A stretch of 13,389 nt of DNA from assembly GCA_002179805.1 (NCBI GenBank), contig NAVB01002794.1, forward strand, positions 1 through 13,389. The letters run 5' to 3'. A program made the translations under genes and the position numbers. Each line of letters starts with the position of its first letter. Position 1 is the stretch's first letter. The stretch comes from Acanthamoeba lenticulata (Eukaryota > Discosea > Longamoebia > Acanthamoebidae). Under the pieces are notes generated by a model that was not told the DNA's origin, ran no database searches, and saw nothing but the letters and a program-made list of their open reading frames with translations. Positions 8,094 to 13,389 of the stretch are shown here, piece after piece.

Positions 8094-8763
8094 ATGGAGC
8101 AGCACATCCACACAGATGCGCTGGTGGGTTTCACTCTCTTTGGGATGATTTCGGGCTTCGCTCTCCTCGTCACCACGTTCTTCGCTGTTTGGTGTTGCTG
8201 CTGTCCGCCCCAGTACGTTCTTCCTCGTTAGCGACAAACGTGATCTTTGTGCCCAGTGCTCATTGCGCGACGCGACGGGCGGCAGGTGGGTGGCGAGACG
8301 GTGGGCAAAGTGGCGCACGGGAGGAGGCAACCCGGTTGAGGAGTTGCACACCTACACGAAGGTGAATACAGACACCAATGAAAGCGACGACCTGGAGGCG
8401 GGTGTAGAGGCGGTGGCAGAGGCAGAGAGCGAGGCACCGCCAAAGAAGAAGAAGCCCACCAAGAAGAGCACCACCAAGGTGGGTGCTCTCAAGCAGCAAC
8501 CATCAACTCCGGCATCGTCTTCGGCTTCTCCGCCAGAGCCGAACGTGCCGCCTCCGCTGCCGCCGCGAGAACCAGAGGAGGGTTCGGCCTCCTCAGCGCC
8601 ACCACCAACGGGACAAACGACGGCTGCGAAGGTCGTCAAGCCACGGAAGCCCGTTGTGAAACGCGCCGGTGGCGCGGCTCCGACGAAGAAGAAGAAGGCG
8701 GTGGTGAAAAAGAAGGCAGCCACCACCCCAACAACAACAACGACGACAGCCTCTTCGCCATGA
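8094..8763 (+). CDS. Small single-pass membrane protein with Cys cluster and basic, Pro-rich tail (unknown family)
   Basis: Exons 8094-8212 and 8286-8763 join in phase 2 across a 73 nt intron to give 198 aa. I do not recognise the family. Residues about 9-32 form one hydrophobic segment (ALVGFTLFGMISGFALLVTT), followed directly by AVWCCCCPP (Cys 34-37), a plausible palmitoylation site. The rest looks disordered: a basic stretch (WVARRWAKWR), an acidic patch (about 72-90), PPKKKKPTKK, a proline-rich PPPLPPREP at 128-136 that fits a class II SH3 ligand (PxxPxR), and a Lys-rich, Thr-rich end. The short N-terminus with few charges and the basic residues after the membrane segment suggest the tail is cytosolic. 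A role as an adaptor is inference only. The stop codon lies 80 bp from the convergent kinase-like gene. Confidence 0.75.
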
Positions 8764-8843
8764 CTTTGTTCGCGTGCTCCTTCATGTCGCCAAATACAAA
8801 GAACGAAAAGGAAAGAAAGCGAAAAAGAACGACGCGAAAGGGA
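8764..8843. other. Convergent 3' ends, membrane-protein gene and kinase-like gene
   Basis: Only 80 bp separate the two opposing stop codons, so the two 3' UTRs probably overlap as antisense. The plus strand is purine-rich here, with runs of A and G. No hairpin was identified. Confidence 0.5.
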
Positions 8844-10425
8844 TCATGGCTGGAGGCGGTTCAGGAGACCTTCGAGGACGCTCACGAGCTGTGTCGCGTT
8901 CGGTCGCGCGTAAGGGTCATACTGCCAACAGCGTTCCACCAGGACCCACGCCTCGTCCAGCACCTCTGTTTTGTTGCCACAATGCACGGTCAGCCAAGTG
9001 AGCAGCTGATCGAGAGCGACAGGTGATGATGACGACGACAACCTTGCGATCCAGAGCGGAAGTGCGGCTTGGGCGGGCGCCATCCGTCCGTCCGCGCGTG
9101 GAGGATGCGTTGCTCGTAGAAAGGCCTCACCACGTTGGCCGTCCATTCCTGTCCGCATCACATGACGTCACAACATCAACATCAACATCGACATCTTGAG
9201 TTTATCGCTCTTCAAGCAGAGCAATCGTACGTCCTTCTGGCCGTTGGCCCGGACGAGGGTCTGGTAGAAGAGCACGCCGTAGCTCCACACATCGGCCGCC
9301 TCCCAGTAATAGTCCAGACGGAGCTGCGCAGGATCATGCGACGTAAGTAAGTGCCTGTGAGATCAGCTTGGCCATGGGGGCAAGAGGGTAAAAACTGGCG
9401 GACCTTCTCTGGAGCGAACCACTTCCATGAGCCGCCTTTGGGCCACCAGTAGCGGCGGACGCCCCAGCGCTCGCCTCGCCGGATCCACGACGCCAAGTTG
9501 AAGTCGGTGATGTAGGCGTGCTTCCGCCCGGCGTCAAGGAGGATCTGTTCAGGGTTGAGATCGTCGTGGATGAGGGTCGCGCCGCTCTCCAGGCCGTAGT
9601 GCAGGTACTCCAAGCCCTTGGCGAGGTCCAGCTGCGTCATTCGTTCGCGGGTGGATCAGGCCGGTGATTGCCAAAGAGCCGAGAAAGCAGGTTTGAAGTG
9701 TACCATGATGGATAAAACGGTTCGAGGCGACATGCCCGGTGTGATGCCACTGCTCAGCGTGCCACCTTCCATGTACTCGGACACCAGGATGTAGCTGGAC
9801 GAGAAGAAGTTTCAAACAATAAAAACACTTTTCCAGTTGAGAGAAACTAGGACAAAAAGCAAAGAGGAGCGTACTGTGGGGCGACGGAACAAGAGGCAAG
9901 GTAGGGCACGATGCTGGGGTGGCGCAGTCTGCGTTCAATGGCGAGCTCGCGAAAGTGCGCCTTGACGTCGCCGCACGACGTGGGGTCTTTGAGCTCCTTG
10001 ACCACCACCCGCAGCGAGGTTGAGCCGGGTGGTAGCATCACAAGGGGGCTTAGGTCCAGTCCAGCCTCGCGCAGCTTGACGGCGTCCAAGCGGCCCTCGT
10101 AGACCGCCCGGAAACCAAAGGCGGCCGTAAGCAGGTTGCCTCGCTCGAGGAAGGGCGACTGGACGGCGCGGCAGGCGTGCGCGTCGTGGAGAGTCGGGTC
10201 GGCCCAGCTTTGCCACGAGAAGCAGTACCACTCCCACTTGAGCACAAAGAGCCACCAGCCAAACACCACCAGGCACACGGCAGCGGCTACAAGGAGCCAC
10301 CAGCTGCGCCACCACTGCTTGCGGCCAACCAACCCGGGCCGACTGGGTCTGCGCACCACTGAGGGTGGTGGCGAGACTACCTCATCGTGCTGCACGTCCT
10401 CCTCCTTCCTGTGCCGCACATCCAT
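8844..10425 (-). CDS. Membrane-anchored kinase-like protein with atypical catalytic motifs
   Basis: Six exons join in frame to 396 aa: 10425-9875, 9794-9704, 9631-9404, 9323-9231, 9148-9043 and 8965-8844. One membrane segment lies at about 43-62 (WLLVAAAVCLVVFGWWLFVL), after a basic N-terminus. The kinase fold covers about 95-392: a glycine loop without its first Gly (TAAFGFRAVYEG), K143 in VVVKELK, E160 in the alpha-C helix, LRHPSIVPYL, hinge YILVSEYMEGGTL, DLAKGLEYLH, catalytic loop IHDDLNPEQILL (HRD to HDD, Asn to Gln243), ITDFNLA (DFG to DFN, 257-259), APE at 287-289, ADVWSYGVLFY, GWRPPKP and RCWQYDPYARPNA. The late part resembles tyrosine-kinase-like kinases. K143, D238 and D257 remain, so weak activity is possible. 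The start is the only ATG upstream of the membrane segment. It lies head to head with the G alpha gene. Confidence 0.88.
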
Positions 10426-10573
10426 CTCACTCTCCTCTCTGTGTTGTGGCTGCGCGGAGCACGGCGTCGCCACCCTGAAATTCAACCACCCCGCCACTGA
10501 AATTCTCAAGAATGAGAAGAATGCAGAGGAATTTTTACCTGTCGTTTTTTTTGTCCTGTGGATGCCGCAAAAG

Positions 10574-10653
10574 GTAAGTACGAACGGGTGGGAGTGGGAT
10601 CAACGACTAACTGACTGAAGTGGCGAGAAAGAGGCGGCGAAGAGAAGCTGCAG
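10574..10653 (+). other. Candidate 5' UTR intron of the G alpha gene
   Basis: AAAAG|GTAAGTA is a near-perfect eukaryotic donor, CTAAC at 10607-10611 fits a branch point, and CTGCAG at 10648-10653 can serve as acceptor. The 80 nt size equals that of the coding introns here. It lies entirely upstream of the G alpha ATG, so splicing would change only the leader. Confidence 0.4.
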
Positions 10654-10658
10654 CAGTG

Positions 10659-10688
10659 GAGGTTGCATTCGACTGGGAGGGCAACCTC
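10659..10688 (+). repeat. Inverted repeat (possible hairpin) before the G alpha start codon
   Basis: GAGGTTGC at 10659-10666 and GCAACCTC at 10681-10688 are perfect reverse complements with a 14-base loop, ending 30 bases before the ATG. It could form a leader hairpin or be a palindromic protein site; a chance match is also possible. Confidence 0.45.
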
Positions 10689-10718
10689 TTGGAAGTATAG
10701 TCGCAAACTGTTAAGAGA

Positions 10719-12208
10719 ATGGGCTGTACCCCAAGCTGCCTTGGCGAGGGATCGTCTCAAAAGGAGATGAACAAAGAGATCAACAAGATTCTTGAACAGG
10801 AGCGAAAGGTTCTTGATAATGAAGTCAAACTGCTCCTCCTCGGTGCGAGACGCAAACTTTCTCCTCCCCTCTGGCCACATCCTCACCACTTTACCTCTCA
10901 ACAGGTGCCGGAGAGTCAGGCAAGTCAACAATCGCCAAGCAGATGCGTATAATCTTCATGGAGAGTTGGAGCGACGACGAACGGAAGCTTTTCAAGGCCA
11001 CTATTTCAAACAACGTCATCACATCGATGCGCACTCTATGCAAAGCATGTGAAGATCTTCAGATGTCGTGGGGGTCGGACGTGGACGCTGAAGCGAAACG
11101 AATGCTCGAGACTGAAGAGTTTGAGCATGGAGGAGAGCTAACCGAGGAAGTGGTGGCCGACGTGCGGGCCCTCTGGGCCGATGACGGAATACAAGCCGCC
11201 TACGCTCGAGCATCCAAGTTCCAACTGAACGATTCTGCAAAATAGTGCGTGAACCCTGCATCATCTGGCCCCCTTGACGACGAATCTAAATCCCTCCCAT
11301 CGACCGCTTGCAGCTACTTTGAGCGACTGGACGAGATCGCCAAGCCTGACTACGTCCCAGGCGATCAAGATATTTTGCGGTCTCGTACCAAAACAACAGG
11401 CATCATTGAAATAGAGTTTGACGCGGGAGCAACTCACTTCCGGTACTTCCCGTCCTCCTTGACCTGCTCATAGACTACTGCCACCACAGAAAACGTATCT
11501 AGACGGGCTGAACGCTTCCATGTTGCAGGATGGTGGATGTTGGAGGGCAACGGAGCGAGCGCAAGAAGTGGATGCACTGCTTCCAGGACGTTACAGCAGT
11601 TATCTTCTGCGTTGCGTTGTCGGAATACGATCTCAAACTCTACGAAGATGACAGCACACCGCGCATGGTCGAGTCCATCAGCCTGTTCAAGGATATTTGC
11701 AACAACAAGTGGTTTAAAGGTAAATGACTCCGCCGGTTGTAGAAGGAAATGGTCAGTCTTCTACAAGCTTACATGGTACGCCTCTGCAGAAACGGCGATG
11801 ATCGTCTTCTTGAACAAGAAGGATCTGTTCCAGGAGAAGATCCAGAAGGTGGACCTCAGCGTTTGCTTCCCTGAGTATGACGGTAAGCTTTTTTGAGTGC
11901 GCAGAAGTCATGACTTGGAAAGCTTACACACCCGCGACCCAGGTGGCAAGGACTACGATAAGGCGGTTGGCTTCATCACGCAGAAGCTCAAGGAACAAAA
12001 CGAGAACCCGCGAAAGGAGCTATACTTCCACTGCACTTGCGCCACGGATACATGTACGTCACTTGCAGCTACACACATATGGCGAAGCCAAACACTAAGA
12101 AAAAACGCCTCGTGTTGCGCAATATCAGCCAACATTCAGGTGGTGTTTGATGCTGTGAAGGACATCATCATCAACGGCATTCAAGGTGTGGGCGGTACTG
12201 GTGTGTAG
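10719..12208 (+). CDS. Heterotrimeric G-protein alpha subunit
   Basis: Seven exons join in frame to 355 aa: 10719-10842, 10905-11244, 11314-11442, 11529-11719, 11790-11882, 11943-12053 and 12129-12208. Introns are 60-86 nt. The N-terminus MGCTPSC offers Gly2 for myristoylation and Cys3/Cys7 for palmitoylation. All guanine-nucleotide motifs are intact: GAGESGKST (42-50), switch [10 protein letters not shown] with R179 and T182, DVGGQ (201-205) with catalytic Q205, NKKD (270-273) and CTCATDT. The helical domain spans roughly 60-170. Length and numbering track animal G alpha-i within one residue. It acts at the plasma-membrane inner face, coupling receptors to effectors. The C-terminus ends GGTGV, lacking the Cys at position -4 that pertussis toxin modifies in Gi. 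The first intron splits the P-loop glycine codon. The kinase-like gene diverges from the same upstream region. Confidence 0.97.
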
Positions 12209-12446
12209 AGAGAGAACTGGGGAGCAAAAAGAAGAGCAAGGTGAACAAACGGAGATCGCTCGATGATGGAACGAGGTGCAAGAGAGGAGAAGGAGATGTG
12301 TTGTTTTTCTTTTGTAAAGATACCTCTACTAAATTAATGGGATTCCTTTACGCTGTATTTATTATTTATCTGGAGAATTTGAACCACGAGCCCGATACAC
12401 GGAGAAAGGGCAAACGACTTTGCTGGGGTGTGCTCGATTCAGGACG
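12209..12446. promoter_or_regulatory. Spacer between the G alpha gene and the secreted-protein gene
   Basis: The 238 bp hold the G alpha 3' UTR and the promoter of the next gene. An A/T-rich stretch at about 12325-12385 is a possible core promoter or polyadenylation region. No coding sequence is supported. Confidence 0.4.
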
Positions 12447-13389
12447 ATGACGCAACATCTTGGAGGCTGCCTTCTTCTACTTTGCCTCCTCTTTGTGGGG
12501 TGCTTCTGTCAGACTTACCTCCGTACCTTTTCTCGTCTTTCATTGGTACATTATTACAAACTTGATTCAAAGGCTCACCCATGCATTTGTCTTGGCACAC
12601 AAGAGAGGCAAAACCAAGAACAGCTCATTCAAGATGCCGTCAAGTCTCTCGTTCCTGCGGCGCAGTCAGCCCTGACCAGTCTGTTTGCTGCCAACCAAGC
12701 CGGCAACGCGTACTCCCTCCCGCTGCACCCGCGCTTGGTCCTCGGCTGATCCCCCCCTCCTCCTCCTCCTCAACACTCAACCCAGCACGACCCGAGACCT
12801 GTTCTCGTTGATCCCCGGGCGCTACCCCAAGGCGGTGTCGCTGCCCGACTTCCTTCAGCGCCTGCCTTCGCTCCCTGGTGGCCCTGAGGCCATCAACCTC
12901 ATGGTCTCCCTCATTCAGAACAAGACAGGTCTCGCTCCTCCTCCTCCTTTGCTTCTTCCTCCCCCAAGCTACCTGTCGTGTTGCTCCTCAAGGCTTACTC
13001 CTCTTCCTGGTTGGCGTAACGACGCGCAGGAATCACGATCCCTCAGGACTTGGTCAACCAGATCGTCAATGACAGCTCGATCCTGCTCAACTACTTCAAG
13101 GTGCCTTGCCACCATCATCACTTTTTTAAGTCTACTCGCTGAGTACTCAGTGGCTGATGTTCGACGGCTCATCTTTGACGGGTCTCAGGTGTCGCCGGGT
13201 TTGCTGCACGAGCTGTGGGCCGGCCTCAACTTGATGTTGCCAGCCACCAACCAAACCGCATTCCGGTACCATTCGTCGGTGAGCCTGTGTTCGTTCATTT
13301 GACATCTGACGCTTGACTGTGTGTCGCTGCGCCAGAGTGCCCTCGGGGATCAACTTCCCGGAGGACTTGCTCGGGCTGCCCTTTAACGT
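12447..13389 (+). CDS. Secreted protein of unknown family, N-terminal part (runs off right edge)
   Basis: The exons inferred are 12447-12522, 12604-12709, 12786-12928, 13030-13100, 13189-13265 and 13336 to beyond 13389, which give 175 residues in one frame. Residues 1-22 are a typical signal peptide (GGCLLLLCLLFVGCFCQ). I do not recognise the mature protein. It is Leu-rich, has four N-glycosylation sequons (N60, N106, N122, N153), and repeats a short motif: VSLPDFL at 78, ITIPQDL at 110 and INFPEDL at 163. Exon joins are supported by phase, GT..AG ends and C/T-rich introns. The first intron (12523-12603, 81 nt, AAG acceptor) has no in-frame stop, so it could be retained as 27 codons. A secreted or cell-surface role fits the signal and sequons; anything more specific would be a guess. 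Confidence 0.68.

Larger units (their letters stand above)
10426..10718. promoter_or_regulatory. Shared divergent upstream region, kinase-like gene / G alpha gene
   Basis: These 293 bp separate two opposing start codons and must hold both promoters. Two things can be seen: a strong splice donor with downstream branch-like and acceptor sequences at 10574-10653, and an 8-bp inverted repeat at 10659-10688. Both are described separately. A T-run at about 10545-10552 is the only A/T-rich element of note. Confidence 0.5.

Noticed and set aside
8352..8726. Minus-strand frame opposite the basic tail of the membrane protein
   Set aside because: A Phe/Gly/Ser-rich mirror of Lys and Pro codons; the sense frame joins in phase to a membrane segment.
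9844..10618. Open frames on the plus strand opposite kinase exon 1
   Set aside because: They carry no domain, while the minus frame has a membrane segment and kinase motifs that splice in phase.
12740..13000. CTCCTCCTC tracts as microsatellite or mobile element
   Set aside because: They are short pyrimidine tracts inside introns, as expected near splice acceptors, and no terminal repeats are present.
13101..13188. Using a nearer acceptor (after 13141) to add YSVADVRRLIFDGSQ to the secreted protein
   Set aside because: It would need a 41-nt intron with a GAG acceptor. The CAG at 13186-13188 gives a normal-sized intron, although the alternative keeps frame and is not fully excluded.
1..13389. 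CRISPR arrays, insertion sequences, viral genes or bacterial operons
   Set aside because: No regularly spaced repeats, transposase, capsid or replication genes were seen, and spliced eukaryotic genes fill the window.

Overview
The window looks like nuclear DNA of a GC-rich, gene-dense protist. The best guess is a free-living amoeba of the Acanthamoeba type, but that is an inference. The reasons are high GC in exons, many short spliceosomal introns (mostly 55 to 101 nt), intergenic gaps of about 80 to 580 bp, a canonical heterotrimeric G-protein alpha subunit, and Pin1-like and yeast-type cytosine deaminase genes. There is no sign of operons, prokaryotic ribosome sites or mobile elements. No tRNA or rRNA gene was recognised. 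All exon structures below were worked out by hand from GT..AG sites, reading frame and protein family patterns.

Layout, left to right. (1) Minus strand, running off the left edge: an ankyrin, Ser-rich and coiled-coil protein with an apparent one-base frameshift in exon 2. (2) Minus, 2471-5087: a nine-exon SulP sulfate/anion transporter with a C-terminal STAS domain. (3) Minus, 5327-6393: a five-exon phosphoribosyltransferase of a mainly bacterial type. (4) Minus, 6802-7348: a Pin1-type prolyl isomerase whose first coding exon is only the ATG. (5) Plus, 7466-7978: an intronless cytosine deaminase, head to head with Pin1 across 117 bp. (6) Plus, 8094-8763: a small single-pass membrane protein with a basic, proline-rich tail. 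(7) Minus, 8844-10425: a six-exon membrane-anchored kinase-like protein with altered catalytic motifs. (8) Plus, 10719-12208: a seven-exon G alpha subunit, head to head with the kinase across 293 bp. (9) Plus, 12447 to the right edge: the N-terminal part of a secreted protein of unknown family.

The genes do not form one pathway. Two nucleobase-related enzymes (phosphoribosyltransferase and cytosine deaminase) lie about 1 kb apart, and a membrane kinase-like gene shares its upstream region with a G alpha gene. Both arrangements suggest co-regulation but do not prove it. The main points for follow-up are the kinase motif changes and predicted topology, the strong +4 C in the 5' splice sites, the frameshift at about 1379, a probable GC-AG intron, the ATG-only exon, a candidate 5' UTR intron before the G alpha gene, and the repeat-containing secreted protein.
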